This document shows, in pieces, positions 23,000 through 35,400 of a stretch of 64,000 bases of DNA. Every line of letters begins with the position of its first letter. Positions within the stretch are counted from its first letter, which is position 1. Under the pieces are notes generated by a model. The model was not told the DNA's origin. It did no database searches and saw nothing but the letters and a program-made list of their open reading frames with translations. The position numbers were made by a program, and so were the translations under genes. The stretch is from Drechmeria coniospora (taxonomy: Eukaryota; Ascomycota; Sordariomycetes; Hypocreales; Ophiocordycipitaceae), in assembly GCF_001625195.1 (NCBI RefSeq), contig NC_054391.1, positions 5,405,157 through 5,469,156 of the forward strand, in the 5' to 3' direction.

Positions 23000-23700
23000 A
23001 AGTATTAGGTGTAGTTACGGGCACATGTTTTTTCGCGCACCACCAACTGTATTCGTACGGAACGAATTGGTATGCACACCGCCTTCTTTATTTATACGCC
23101 ACGAGTTCCTCGTTGGTTCCGTTGCACACCGCCTGCTGTATTTGACACCGCCTGCTGTATTCGGCGCCCATATTCGATTCCGTACCCACCCGCTCGCTCG
23201 TGGTACGGAACGTTACATTCGTTGTACAGTATATTACTTGTGCGTGTCCTTTTTGTACACGAGATAAACGTATTCTGTGCTCCGTACTCGAACTTATTAA
23301 TAATACTCCGTACATACAGTGTACTTGCAAGCAAGTAGGAGTACAAGTACTGTTGCGCCAAGGTGCCTGTGCTAGTACTTACTGTATCAAAGGGTATCGA
23401 TCAATGGGAGGCTCATGTGCGGCTGGTTGGTTACGTAACAGTGTCCACACTCCTGCTCGGTCCAGCAGGCTACGTGGACGCCTAATGGTGAGCAGCAACA
23501 CCACAAGGACAAACACCAATACACTGATTTTGACTCTTGACAAGTACTTGCTTGCAAGTAGGCGTAATTGTAAATAAGTATGTGTGTACAGCCAGGTGGA
23601 TGGTGGATCCGTGGCAAAAAGTCTTCCTCGGCCACCATCTCAACTCACCTCGTCCTCGGACGCCTCCAACGTCAAGCAGCGAGAGGTGCTTCCCATCACC
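23000..23700. other. Intergenic with short direct repeats
   Basis: Two copies of about 17 bp, roughly acaccgcctgctgtatt, lie in tandem near 23,125-23,160, and a related acaccgccttctttatt precedes them. GTAC-type words follow at 23,225-23,400. The stretch from about 23,580 is probably the leader of the metalloprotease gene. Confidence 0.5.
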
Positions 23701-24753
23701 ATGTACCCTCTCGTGCCGTCTCTTACCGTGCTTCTTGCGGCCGCGTCGGCGGCCGCCGCCATTCTGGAAATGCCCTGGAATCGTCCCTGTGGCACGGACG
23801 CGCCACCGGCAGACCTCGTCACCCTGCATCAGAAGCTGTCTCGGAAGAAAGGTATGGCTCGCCGGGGGGCCTACCCGACAATCGACGTCGACGTCCGTGT
23901 GCATGTCATCTATTCAGGCCAATCCACCGGCAAATCCAGTGAGCATCTGGTTTCGGTACGCTGGACGATACCGCTCGTCCTGAGCACGCCTGTGACGACG
24001 ACTAACGCGGCTCGGTGCAGAATTCCATGATCCAGCGACAAATGGCCGTCCTGAACGAGGGCTTCAACGCAACCGGATTCGTCTTTCACTTCAAAGGTGC
24101 CGATTGGACGTATAATGAAACGTTGACAAGAGGTCACCACACTCTCCAGTTTGTCAAGTCCCTTCCCCCAGGGGGGGAGGATTGTCTCCACGTGTACATG
24201 GTTGAGCAGGTGTTTGCCGAAGATTCGAGGGTTGCTGGATATGCCCCGTTTCCCTACAGAATTGTCGGAACGCGAGCTCGAGTCGTCTTCATCGCCATCG
24301 GCACCGTTCCTGGGGCCGCCCGGCCTTGGTACAGCCGGAATCTGGGTCGGAGCCTCATCCACGAGGCCGGTCACAGCCTTGGCCTGTTGCACCTGCATGA
24401 TGGCCGCGACTGCCTCGGCGACGGCGACTATGTTCATGATACTCCGTCCCAACGTGCGCCCACCTACCTTTGCAACACAAAGGTGGACACTTGCGAGGGC
24501 GAACCGGAGCTGAAAGCCGGGAGCAACTACATGGATGTGTTGCACGAGTCCGTCGGCCCTCTGACCCCAACATGGCAAGCAAAGGGAAGCGGCTGACGCG
24601 GAGAATAGCGCATGCTCGACCGAATTTACACCGGGCCAAATCGAACGCATGCACGACCTGTGGCCCCTATATCCCCAACCACTTCCGGGAGCGACGCCGC
24701 TCGCTCGCCAGTTTTTCAGCTTCCCCCCCGTTGAAGGGAGAATGATAACTTGA
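23701..24753 (+). CDS. Secreted pappalysin-like (M43) metalloprotease, three exons
   Basis: Zinc endopeptidase of the fungal MEP1 type (family M43), exported and likely to act on host or environmental protein. The model is 23701-23955, 24021-24547 and 24609-24753, giving 308 residues. The start CACCATGTA is followed by a clear signal peptide (MYPLVPSLTVLLAAASAAAA). The zinc motif HEAGHSLGLLH is at 199-209 (His 199, 203, 209; Glu 200), then GDYVHDTPSQ and the Met-turn NYMDV (Met 256). Intron 1 (65 nt) has GTACGC, ACTAAC and GTGCAG; the earlier GTGAGC at 23939 is rejected because it shifts the frame. Intron 2 (61 nt) has GTCCGT, CTGAC and AATAG, and leads into FTPGQ, conserved in this family. 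Cysteines after the zinc motif fit family disulfides. All catalytic residues are present. Confidence 0.85.
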
Positions 24754-25390
24754 CAGGCGGCGGGGGCCGACGATGTCAGTCCCAAGGCACGAGAAAGTCG
24801 GTGGTGACAAGGGTCTTGATTATGCCGGTTTCGAGACGATCGAGATTGGCACGACATGCCGCCTTGTAGCTTGCCTGCGGTCATGGCATCTTCTGCTTGT
24901 AGGCGCCGTCGTCTCCGTAGATGGAGAATTCATCGTGCCAAGGGTATCTACCCTGGTCTGCACCGTCGTTGAACCAATCGAAATCTCTGGAAACGACGTA
25001 TTGGACGAATTTGCGCCCGGTACTCCGAACTATCAGATATGAAGCCACAAGTAATATAATACTGCGTTTGTCGCACACTCTGAATGTGTCACTGCCGGCA
25101 CGAAGCTTGATTTGCTACGCAGGGCCGTTCCGTCCTTTGGAGAGCCGTGCGTCCTGACCTTGTCACGTTTGTGCAGAGACGGACTGCAGAGACGGACAGC
25201 TCGTAGATTGAACTGCTTCCATTGTAGGAACGACGCCTAGCAGAATCCCGCAGGCAGAATCATTGCTGGAAGTATTCGACGGGACGCTCGGCGGGACTCT
25301 CGGCGGGGCGCTCGACTGGACGCTCAGAAGTCCCCAGCAGATTCTCGGTGCAGAGTTTCCCCGGGCAGATTTCGATTGGGCCGAGCTTCG
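24754..25390. other. Intergenic, no gene seen
   Basis: I see no protein or RNA gene here; the stretch leads into the 15-nt minisatellite. Confidence 0.5.
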
Positions 25391-25548
25391 TGGCAGAATG
25401 TCCGCCAGCAGAATGTCCGCCGGCAGAATGTCCGCCGGCAGAATCTCCACTGGCAGAATCTCCATTGGCAGAACCTCACCAGGCAGAACCTCACCAGGCA
25501 AAACCTCACCAGGCAGAACCTCTCCAGGCAGAATCTCACCTCGCAGAT
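25391..25548. repeat. 15-nt minisatellite, about ten copies
   Basis: Units such as ggcagaatgtccgcc drift along the array to ggcagaatctccact and then ggcagaacctcacca. With no stop inside the unit, at least three forward frames and one reverse frame stay open across it (GRMSA, AECPP and QNLTR on the plus strand; GEVLP on the minus). I cannot tell whether any is translated. Confidence 0.9.
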
Positions 25549-26890
25549 CCCCCTTTGACCGAACATCCGCTAGCATCCATCAGCAAAATCACGACGGCAA
25601 AACGTAGCCAAGTCATGCACGCCCTCCGCCTTTCTGGAAAGGAACAGGTCGGTGAGCTGCCTCGATGCCCAAATGAACCAGTCTTCACCGATTCGTTGCT
25701 CCCAACGTGACGGCAATTTCTACCAGCATGGCCATTCGTGACTTTACCGCACAGAGCGCAATGCAAAAGTCGTGTTTTGGTACCGAGCACCCTTCACGTA
25801 GATGTGTCAGACGAGCGGCACGCCACGCCAAGGGAGCTCATTTCTGCTGCTCCGTGGTGGCCGCCTTCCGAGTACGCGACTTCGCCGATTCTGCCAGCCT
25901 CGTTCTGCCGCAACATTCTGCCCGTCGAGAAGTCTGCCGCCTGATTCTGCCGGAGTGGTCGATCCCGAAAACGCAGCTGTCGCCGTCGACGTGCGGTGCA
26001 ACGGCCGGAAGAAGACTTGGCTGCGCGCTTGCTGCCCTCGCGGCGATGCCCACTCCATGGTTGCGCGCTGCGCTGCCCCGGCTGCGTGACATCGTGTCCT
26101 GTGACGCGCGCATCTTTCGCACTCGGCTGAAGGAAAACGGCCGTGCTGGCTGCGACGGAGACGATCCCATCTCGGTGCCGGCTTGCTCTCCCCGCGATGC
26201 CTTGCGAACAGGAACCTCGGCGCCCTCGCCCTCCCCTTGGTTCTGATGGCGGCTGTGCGTGCCTTTGGGCACCGGCATGGCCTCGAACATGCCCGATCGG
26301 TGGATCCCCTTTTCTGACGATGCCGGAAGGATACGAGCGGGCCCAGGCTGCCGTGGCGGCTGCACGACAACGGGAAAGGCATGCATTTGCCGTCGACGGC
26401 GAGCAGGCTCAATGTCGGTCGGGTTGGACATGTCATCCAGCTACGTCTCGGCAATGTCACGACCGACCGACCTTCCGGAAGGGTAGACGACGGGGTCTCT
26501 GCTGCGCCACGTCGTTCGCGAGACCGCGCTTGCGCTGTCGATTCTAGCATGGCAATGGATGCCAGGCGTGCTTCGGAGCCGTTGGGTGGAAATTTTGGCC
26601 GCACGCCAATCTTGTTCATGCCGCATCACGGCAAGCCGGAAGTGGCTCTCGACCATTCGTTGTATCCATAACGGTGCCTAACCAAGGAACAGGGCGGGAA
26701 ACAGCCCTTTCATTCATGAATACAGTTCGAAGCCGGCAGCACGCACCTTGGCACGACAAAGCCACCCATCTATCGTGGCGGATCCGACTCTGCCGGGACA
26801 TTTCTTGTGTTTCTACATCGCAAGGAAACGTGTACTCGCATTCCTATCCCATACACCGGCCACCTCGCCTGGCCATGCCATGTACTACAG
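25549..26890. other. Intergenic, no gene supported
   Basis: Several overlapping frames of 100-270 codons lie in GC-rich DNA on both strands. None has domain-like sequence, a signal peptide or a sensible intron pattern. Confidence 0.45.
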
Positions 26891-29800
26891 CTAATGATGC
26901 TTTGGAGTCCCCCGTGAAGGTGAGTTTGAGCGATGGCTGTCGTATCGATTCCCGGCCTTTTGCCCCTGCTTATTCACTGTTGAATGAGCTCCAGTCTCTG
27001 TCACCTCTGTAGTCTCTTGGTGCTCGGTGGCTTCGGGTGCGCCATCATTGTTGGAAAGTACACCGCCGGCACCGTCATCGGGGGCAGGCCGGGCAACTTC
27101 GTTGCCTGTATTGCCCGTGCCCGATCCAATTCTTGGATGTGAATTCTGGGGTCGAACGTCTCCCCACATCATCTCAAATGTTGACGACAGATCGTGTTCA
27201 ATGGTTTCGAGATTGCCATCATTGTTGGCACGGGCACGGCCGGCACCGTCATTGCCTGTACGGCCGGCACCTTCATGGCCCGCAGAGGGGGTACCGGCCC
27301 GGCGTGGAGGGCCGGCACCGTCATGGCCTGATGGGCCGGGCACGTCAGGAGGTGGAGTCTGGGGTCGGGGAGCGTCATGGAACGTGTCCTCCAGACTGGC
27401 CCATGCTGGGTCTGGATCGCGCACCATTTTTTCGAACTGGACCAGGAATTTGGCCACGTCTGGATTCCGAACCATATGTATCTCGGCCAACTTCTCTGCA
27501 TTATTGATGGCTGGCTTCCCCTGGAGAGCTTGATCATCAATCTGAACCAGCCCAGTTACCATCGAGGTCGCTTCGTTGCCCAATATTTGAGTAACTAGGA
27601 TGCGATTTCCACCTTGAAATGCTTGGCTAGTTTGTTTTGCTACACGGGCAGTATTCTTGACGTAATCTGGCCCGTCAGCTAGCGTTATCACATCAATAAG
27701 CATCCCCTCATGGGCAATCATCGCTGGATTGCCTATATTCTTCCTGATGAACTGATTGTAGCGCTTCACCTTTGCTGCAATTCCACCAGTGTCACCTACA
27801 TCAACAATTATTTTGATTCCGAATATCCGATGCAAGGCTAATAACCCATCTACTGTAAAAGCTCGTTCCTCATTCGGGATCAAGTGCTCATTCGGGGTCA
27901 AGTGCTCATTCGGGGCCGGCTTCTCATTCGAGGGCAAATTCTCGATAAAATGCAAGGGCACCATGCGAAATAGTTTCCCGAGGCCGCGGCTCATACCCTG
28001 AACCTCGACGATGGGTTCCTGGCCAATGTGAGCTTTTTGAACTCTGTCGTATGGTTGGACCGTGTTCAACTCCTTGCTGTCTGTAAATTGGATTCGGCTC
28101 GTAGGTTTCTTTTTGGGCCCGAGGATATAGTCGACCAGGGCAAGGGCTTGTTTGAATGGAATCATTCCCTTGATTGCTATATCTGCTGGCAGTACCGTGG
28201 GGTTCTGACCCTGAAGCAGCTTGTCATGAAGCCAAGCCATAACTGTCATCGACCCGGTCCCCTTGTTGCCGTGCTTCTGAGTAATCAGAAAGCCGTTTCC
28301 ACCTTCTTGGGCAATTTCAGCAAAAGCTTCCGCGAATCCTTCGGCATTTTTATCAAGATCCTTGTTCTCAGGTACTGTATAGACTCTGATCTGACTCGCC
28401 AGTTTGGCGATGTTGTCCCTGTTGTGTTGCCTTACCGCCTCTACAATGTCAGGAGCTTGGCCCACGATAACAATAGTATCGATTCCTGCCCGAAGCAAGA
28501 CTTGGAACGATTTTTTGGTAAAAACTCGTTGAAGATACCCCAGCTTTGTGCGAAACAGTTTCGTGCCAGGGCGAACATCCATAATCTGTTGGATGTGTTG
28601 CTCCCCAACTTCCATTTGTTTTGCCTCTCGAGGGTAACTGCGACTTACAATCACAGCCCTGAGAATATTGTTGGCTAGCGATTCAGTAATTCCATAGCGC
28701 TTACTAAGCTCCGAGGGTGATGGTGGTTGGCGTTCTGCTTTTTTCTTTTCTTGTGCTGCTTTTTCTTCGCCTTCTACTGCTTTTTCTTCTTCTTGGCCTG
28801 CAGCCTCTTTTGGTCTGTATTGTGTTGGTGGCACAGTTTCAGCCAAGAACGCCTCAACGTGCAGATATGCAGCCACTATCCCGCTGTACGTGTTGCCTTG
28901 AAACTCGTAAATGAATGTGCCTCGTGGATTTTGGTCTTGAATACGGCGGCCTTTGGGGTCTTGGTAAATTCCATGAAGTGCATCCCAGAAAGTGTTGAGA
29001 GTAGCTCCATCGGGCGTTTCTCCAAATACAACCCGAACCATGCCTTGAACCGTGGCAGATTTCAAAAAGGTTTTAACCTTATCAGGGATATCACCTACCA
29101 CGAGAATAGTGTCTATTTCCTTCATGTAATGAAGGAATTTGATGAAGTCGAGGTCGATGGGTCGTTTATCCCCCGATATCCCTGTTCGCAAGACGTGATA
29201 TGGTTTTAAAGTCAAGACATTTAGCCGCCTTAGGTTATACCCGCCATTGGTATCATCCTCGCCTGCATTGTCGGTACTCTGCCCACCCTGCAAGTGTTGG
29301 CGCCCAAGCACCTCGAGATGGGCTAGGGCATGGCCGTGTCCGGCCGAAACCCCATTCATCCTGGCCAACTTTATCGGATCACCGACAGGGTCATTACCCA
29401 GCAATGCTTGTTCATGAACCAAGGCTGTCCCAGCCATGACCCCGGTCTCCGTCTTGCCATCTCCCTGAGTAATAAGGATGCCTCTCCCATCCGCATTATC
29501 GTAAAGAGTTATAAGGCCCTGAGAGAAGCGGGTCAAAGTGTCGGTAGGATTTGCTCCTGGAGGTAATATGACGAGTTCGATCTGCTTCGCCTTGCTGCCT
29601 GCATTTTCGTCGTTGTGCCGCCGAACCGCCGCCGCAATGGCAGTATCGTCTTCACCTTCACCTAAGACGACTAAAGTGCCGATGCGGTTCTTAAGCAAGG
29701 CGTCGAACGAACTCTTCGTAAACTCTCGTTTAGAGGTCGAGAAGTCTGTACGATACAGATTTATGCCGTCGGAGCCACCGTCGATGAGTTTTATGAGGTG

Positions 29801-30424
29801 TTGCTCACCAACTTGTATTTTCTTGCCTGCACCCTCCCTCACGGTCTTGATAATAGCCTCGGCGTCGTCTGCTTCAATTTCAGCAGCCGCACTTAGATCT
29901 TCCGCCGATAATTCGTTCCCAGCGTCAATCTCTGCCTCCGCCACCAGACGCGCAGCAGGTCCCCCGACCAATGCATTGCCTTTTTCCTGAAAAATCAATA
30001 ACCCTTTTGGATATTGGCCTTGAGTGCGCCGGCCCGCGGAGTCGACAGAAATTCCACGACTGGGATCTGCATCTCCAAACTCGACCCGAATTATGTTCTT
30101 GACCTCCTGGGATTCAAATAATGCTTTCAGCTCAGCAGAGATAGTACCCTTTACCCAGATATCAGTGATTCCTTTCTTAGAGTAAAGCTCTCTGAGAAAG
30201 TCGATGTTGACGAGTCGTAAACCACTCGCTACCTTTGTGCGCCAGATGTTCAATTCGGCGGGCAAATTTTCGCTCGTCACGGGAGAAAGGTCGTCGCCGC
30301 TTAGGAAAAACTTGGATCTGGTATCCGGCGCTTTGCCTCTGAATGGAGGATTGGCATGGCAAAGATTGATTTGGTAGCATAGAAAGATGGAGCACAAAAG
30401 GAGGCGAAAGGAGAGGGTTCGCAT
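26891..30424 (-). CDS. Secreted five-module phosphatase-fold-like protein, copy A
   Basis: Intronless, 1177 residues. First of three tandem paralogues with no family name that I know. The start ACCATGCG is followed by a signal peptide (RLLLCSIFLCYQINLCHA). Five modules of 105-200 residues follow, at about 55-160, 205-365, 405-530, 605-770 and 800-1000. A typical one has LYRT or LFRT, then FTKxSF, a strand like GIDTIVIVG, then a strand-loop-helix such as ITQKHGNKGTG and a helix. This order resembles tyrosine/dual-specificity phosphatases, but the catalytic Cys and Arg of C-x5-R are absent from every loop, so I infer no catalysis. Modules 2 and 4 are preceded by helical linkers (module 4: LSKRYGITESLANNI). 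An E/K/A-rich linker (540-568), NEHLTP-type repeats (838-852) and a Gly/Asp/Arg-rich disordered tail follow the same plan as copies B and C. Confidence 0.75.
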   Translation of the reverse strand: MRTLSFRLLLCSIFLCYQINLCHANPPFRGKAPDTRSKFFLSGDDLSPVTSENLPAELNIWRTKVASGLRLVNIDFLRELYSKKGITDIWVKGTISAELKALFESQEVKNIIRVEFGDADPSRGISVDSAGRRTQGQYPKGLLIFQEKGNALVGGPAARLVAEAEIDAGNELSAEDLSAAAEIEADDAEAIIKTVREGAGKKIQVGEQHLIKLIDGGSDGINLYRTDFSTSKREFTKSSFDALLKNRIGTLVVLGEGEDDTAIAAAVRRHNDENAGSKAKQIELVILPPGANPTDTLTRFSQGLITLYDNADGRGILITQGDGKTETGVMAGTALVHEQALLGNDPVGDPIKLARMNGVSAGHGHALAHLEVLGRQHLQGGQSTDNAGEDDTNGGYNLRRLNVLTLKPYHVLRTGISGDKRPIDLDFIKFLHYMKEIDTILVVGDIPDKVKTFLKSATVQGMVRVVFGETPDGATLNTFWDALHGIYQDPKGRRIQDQNPRGTFIYEFQGNTYSGIVAAYLHVEAFLAETVPPTQYRPKEAAGQEEEKAVEGEEKAAQEKKKAERQPPSPSELSKRYGITESLANNILRAVIVSRSYPREAKQMEVGEQHIQQIMDVRPGTKLFRTKLGYLQRVFTKKSFQVLLRAGIDTIVIVGQAPDIVEAVRQHNRDNIAKLASQIRVYTVPENKDLDKNAEGFAEAFAEIAQEGGNGFLITQKHGNKGTGSMTVMAWLHDKLLQGQNPTVLPADIAIKGMIPFKQALALVDYILGPKKKPTSRIQFTDSKELNTVQPYDRVQKAHIGQEPIVEVQGMSRGLGKLFRMVPLHFIENLPSNEKPAPNEHLTPNEHLIPNEERAFTVDGLLALHRIFGIKIIVDVGDTGGIAAKVKRYNQFIRKNIGNPAMIAHEGMLIDVITLADGPDYVKNTARVAKQTSQAFQGGNRILVTQILGNEATSMVTGLVQIDDQALQGKPAINNAEKLAEIHMVRNPDVAKFLVQFEKMVRDPDPAWASLEDTFHDAPRPQTPPPDVPGPSGHDGAGPPRRAGTPSAGHEGAGRTGNDGAGRARANNDGNLETIEHDLSSTFEMMWGDVRPQNSHPRIGSGTGNTGNEVARPAPDDGAGGVLSNNDGAPEATEHQETTEVTETGAHSTVNKQGQKAGNRYDSHRSNSPSRGTPKHH

Positions 30425-30560
30425 GGTGATGGAATCAAGCAAGCAGTGACTGTAGACGCGTACCATGTAAAGTGCATCAGCGAAAAGGCAGAGGGCACGG
30501 AAGTGTTGCGCGATGCTTTATCCAAATAATGTACTTGGATACATCAGCACAGGAGCAGAT
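30425..30560 (-). promoter_or_regulatory. Leader of copy A
   Basis: The 30 bases before the ATG (cactgcttgcttgattccat, then cacc) match the leader of copy C almost exactly and that of copy B closely. Confidence 0.5.
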
Positions 30561-30730
30561 TAGGGAGAAGCCTCCCTCGGCTCGGACGAGCAGTCAAGAA
30601 ATTTTCTCGCTTTTGCACGTCGCTACACAGCATACCTAGGTCCTGGGGACAGGCACGGTTTGGCAGCCGTTTTCTTCGATGCTCCATCGCCCTCGCATGT
30701 TAGCGTCGTCTTGTCGATAGCTTCATCATG
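30561..30730 (-). promoter_or_regulatory. Conserved upstream block of copy A
   Basis: Plus-strand landmarks ctccctcggctcggacgag, aaattttctcgc, cacgtcgc, ttcttcgatgctccatcgcc and tcgcatgttagcg recur in the same order upstream of copies B and C, so promoter DNA was duplicated with the genes or is under constraint. Confidence 0.55.
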
Positions 30731-32493
30731 GCCTCTTCACGCTCCCCTTGTCGTCAAGCGAGTTGCACTGGTGGTCCGCAAGCAAGTACAGGCATGGGCA
30801 AGGAATGTTAGTACGGCACTAACAACAAGTAGATTGATTATTACCGGGACATATCGCTCATGACTAGGGCTCCTAGGTACTAGGCACGTTTTTGTTTGCG
30901 CCAATGCAGCTACGTGTGCGGAGCAAGTGCTAGATATAGAGTTTATGCTTCTTTTGCACTACTTACTCCGTACCTACTCCGTACAGTGCTTGTACTTATA
31001 ATCTCGGTCCCTGTGCTCCGTACTCGGTACCTGATGCTCCGTACTCCGTAATTGCTTTTCTTCGAGTTCCATATTTGATTCCTGCGTGTCCTTATACGTA
31101 TACGGCGTAGTCGGGTCATGCGTGAACACAACCATACGTTGTTACAGCCTGTACGGAGTCCATGCATGAACGCCGCTCTCTTTTCCATCTTTACATGCAC
31201 AACCATGTGTCCGGAGTGATCTGTTGCATTCGTACAGCTAAGTATGTTTGCATTTATGCAATTTGGCGTCCTTGATTAGCTGCGAATACTTACGCAGTTG
31301 GAACGACCAACGGCGACAATGGGGCTTGTTGGAGTCAACACAACCTACCCCTGAGGATATATGCATGGCTCTAGATTCTGGAATTACGCATTTACCCCTG
31401 ACAGCCCCTAGAGCTGAGCGCAAAGGTGACATGGGCTCCCTTTATCCTGCTCTCCAAAGATAAGGTTCCATGGATTTAGAACTACGCAGGGCGAGCCATG
31501 ACAATGAAATTTCGATAACGTAGTCTTTCGGCTTCGGATGGCGCTTCGCGTCGGCAATACAGCCATTGCATTTGTGTAATATAGTCGCATGCCTACACAT
31601 CGAACATGGCTCATCCATCATTCAGCTCGGTCTTGACCGGAGTTGAACAAGCTCGTTTGTGCGGTTAGTAATGCTAGTAGATTCTTCGCAGGGAACAACA
31701 TGGCGCATCGAAACAAAGGTCGAGCCAAGGAGACCATGGCTGTGAAAGGAGGCTAGGAAGGTTAAATCCGAATCCTGGTGTGGTGATCAAATCGGGCAAG
31801 CAGGGATCTCTAGTCGTGCATATGGGCGAAACGGCTACAATGTGTTCGGGGAGCGTTTCCCCGTCGCAGTAGATAGCAAGCGCCTTTGGCGAGCACAATA
31901 TGTGCCAAGCACCACCCTGACAACCCTCACGGGTATCCAATAGGTATGTGTGGCCCTACGAAGATGATGAGTTTGGCCGGGGACCAGAGCCGGTTCAGTG
32001 TCTAAACGCCCCTTTGGGTACCCAATAGCTGTAGCCCTACAGATAATAGTGAGGGAAAGGGTATCAGTTTTGCTGGGGACCAGAAAATCAATTTTGTGCT
32101 TGCTCTTTTTGCAATGGAATGAATGTATTAATTGTCATAGCTGTGCACAACGGGCTCGTATGGCCTGATGCAACGGAGTGTGATGCAACGGAGTGTGGCC
32201 CGCACTCTTCTCTTCTCTGCATAAGAATACCAAGAATTGATGGTCCTTTCTGGCGTTCATATAGCACCGAGTCTGGCAACACGCGCCTCGGCTCAACGAA
32301 GGCACCCTCTATGGACGCGCCATTGCCGAGAGGTGCCTTGACACTGTACATGGAGAAGGCGCGCTTCACTCGTAATCCTATCCCGTACACTGACTACCTC
32401 TCTTTACCCGTATTACGCAAACTGTGGCCATGCGCAGTCGTAATCCCATCTCACACTCTGATTGCCTCTCTATGCTCTCCTATTTGATTACCG
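30731..32493. other. Spacer between copies A and B
   Basis: No gene seen. The segment near 31,790-31,910 (landmarks tagcaagcgcctttggcgag and gtgccaag) resembles 37,430-37,540 in the B-C spacer, which extends the duplication beyond the coding parts. Confidence 0.5.
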
Positions 32494-35400
32494 CTAATGG
32501 GGGCCAGGCCGACCCCGTCCCGGTCCATGATCCTGTCCATGATCCTGTCCATGTTGTCGGTTTGAGGCTGAGCCAGACGTATTGGGGCTATTCCGGCCTT
32601 TCTGGGGCCTTCCTGAGGAATTTTCTTTTGGCTCTGTAGGCGGTGTAGGCTCTTGAACTTCCTTGGCTTCGGGGAAGCCATCATTATCGGTAAGGACACC
32701 TCCGGCATTGTCATCGCCGGCGTTGTCATCGCCGGCATTTTCATCGCCTGCATTATAGGAACCCGTTCTATGATCGAACGGTTGACTCTGGGATGCACTT
32801 TGGGGTCGATTGTTGGGGTGGGCGTCTTCCCACACCATCTCCGATATTGGCCACGGCTGACGTTCACCGGGCTCGCCATCATTATCGGTAAGGATACTGC
32901 TAGTAACATCATCGCCTGTATGATAGGAACCCGGTCTATGCTCGAGGGGTTGACTCTGGTGTGCACTCTGGGGAGGATTGTAGGGTCGACCGTCTTCCCG
33001 CACCGTCTCCGATATTTGGGGCGGCTTAGGTTCACCCGGTTTGCCATTATTGCCAGCAAGGACACCTCTGGCACTGTCATCGCCTGTACGGCCGGCAATG
33101 TTATGCTGTGGAGGTGGAGTCTGAGGTCGAGGAGCGTCATTGAACGCCGCCCCCAGACCGGCCAAATCTAGATTTCCATTGCGCATCATTTCTTGTACCA
33201 AGACCAGGAACTTGGCAATTTCGGGATTCCGAATCATGTTTATCCTCGCCATCTCTTCCGGATTGTTAATAGGTGTATTATCTTGGGGATCTTGTCGAAG
33301 AACCCGGATCAGCCCAATTACCAAACTGCTCGCTTCACTACCTAACTTCTGAGCAACCAGGATGTGTTTTTGTTTGCCAAGAGCTTGCAAACTAAACTTT
33401 GTTACACGGGCAATATTGTCAGCATGATTGGGCCCGTTAGCTAGCGTCACAACATTGATAATCATTCCTGCATGGACCTGCATCTCTGGATTGCCCAGGT
33501 TCTCGGTAATAAACTGATTGTACCGCCTTACTTCTCTTGCAATTCTACCAGTTTCGCCGGCATCGATAATTGTATTGATTCCGAATATCCGATGCAAGGC
33601 CAATAACCCATCTACTGTAAATACTAGTTCCTCGCTCGAGGCAGAATGCTCGTTCGGAGTCGAGTGATCGTTCGGAGTCGCGTGCTCGTTCGGAGTTGCG
33701 TGCTCGTTCGGAGTTGCATGCTCGTTCGAGGTCGAGGGCTCATTGGAGGGTAAGTACTTGATAAAATCCGAGGGCACAATACGATATAGTTTCCCGCCGC
33801 CGCCGCCGCCGCTCACACCCTGAACCTCGATAATGGGTTCCTGCCCAATAAAAGCCTTTTGGGTTCTCTCGTACCATTTGACTTGATGTCTGTCCTTGTC
33901 GGCAAAATCGGCTGCAAATTGGATTGATCTGCCGCCCTTTGCTTCGGCTTTTCCATCGGACGGGGGATCCTTCCTTGCAAACTTTGCCGGCGGAGGCCCT
34001 ACGTTAGAAGTGCTAGGCCCATGCACCGTCGAGTACATGTGATCGGCCATGGCATTGCCATGTGCGAGCGACATCATATTCCTGAGAGCCAAGGCCTTCG
34101 GGTTATAGGTATGCCCCTTACCATGGCGAAGTTGTTCATAAAATAGGGCCAACCCAGTCATCAACCCAATCTCGTCATTGCCTAAACGCTGGGTAATCAG
34201 GACGCCTGCTCCGAAGCCGCCCTCCTTTATAGCCTCTGCAAAGAGGGCGGTAGTTTCGGCAAGATCCGCCCCAAGAGGGACGTTCAAGATTCTTATCTGA
34301 TTCCCCGGCGTGTTATGGTTGGCCCTGTTGAACAGCTCTACCTGCTTTTCCAGTTCGTCATCTGGACCCAAATTGACTATAGTGTCGACTCCCAAGTTAC
34401 GCACGAGCTTGAGCGATTTCTGCGTATAGAATCGCGCAAAGGTCGACTGTCCTGCGCGAAACAGTCTCCGGTCGGGGCCAACACCCATAATCTCTACAAG
34501 GTCTCGCTCCGTAATTTCCGCTGCTTTATCTGCATGAAAATTGAGACTGTCGTGGACGGCCTTGATCATATGTGCGGCAGTTTCTTCTTTTATTCCATGA
34601 CGTTTTCCCACCTCAACCGCGCTTGGTCCTTGAACAACATCCTCATTCGGTTGCTGACCTGCAGCCTCATCTGGTCGTTGAGCTGCGGCCTCATCCGGTC
34701 GTTGACCTGCAGCCTCCATTGGCCGTCGACCCGCACCCGCCTTTGGTTGTTGACGAGCAGCCTCATCTGGTCCTTGATCCGCGGTCTCGTCGGGTTTTTC
34801 AGGGTTTGGGGGGAAAGCTGCTTGTGCTTTCAAGTCTATAAACGCAGCCGTTGCGCCAACGGCCTCACTGCTTTTCGCCTGAAAAAGAAATGCGCCTTGC
34901 GGAACCTGGTCTTGAATAAGCCGGTTCTGGGGGGTACGGTAAATTCCATGAAGGGCCTCCCAGATTGAGTTGAGAGTAGGTCCGTCGCCTGATGTTACAT
35001 GGATGACCCGAAACGTACGCTGGACCGCCGGAGATGCAAGGAATTTTGCGACTTGATCAGAAGCCGAGCCAATGACGACGATGGTGTCCACGTTCTTGGC
35101 AGTGCGAAGATATTCGAGAAGGTCGGGCCCGATAGATCCCTCACCATTTTGAGGTGCTGTGCGCCAGAGGTTGTAGGGCCTCAACCCCCTGCTTCTTACC
35201 GGGCGGATCTTGTGCCTTTGTTCGGCAGCGTCACGGCCTGCATCGGTGATGGTCTCTTCCTCTCCCTCGGAAATGCCACTGTCTGCATCGTCGGTACCAG
35301 GCCCGCCCGTCTTTGGCTTGCCATTTTCGGCCCCTGCTCTTCCGATCGTCGGCTTGCGGTCGGTACTGGCCCCACGGCCCATCGCAGGGTTGCGATATTC

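Noticed and set aside
23939..24020. GTGAGC as donor of metalloprotease intron 1
   Set aside because: It shifts the frame; GTACGC at 23956 keeps it and gives the expected spacing before the MIQRQMAVLN helix.
25391..25548. Pentapeptide-repeat protein
   Set aside because: The repeats do not follow the A(D/N)LxX pattern well, the array is short, and several frames are equally open.
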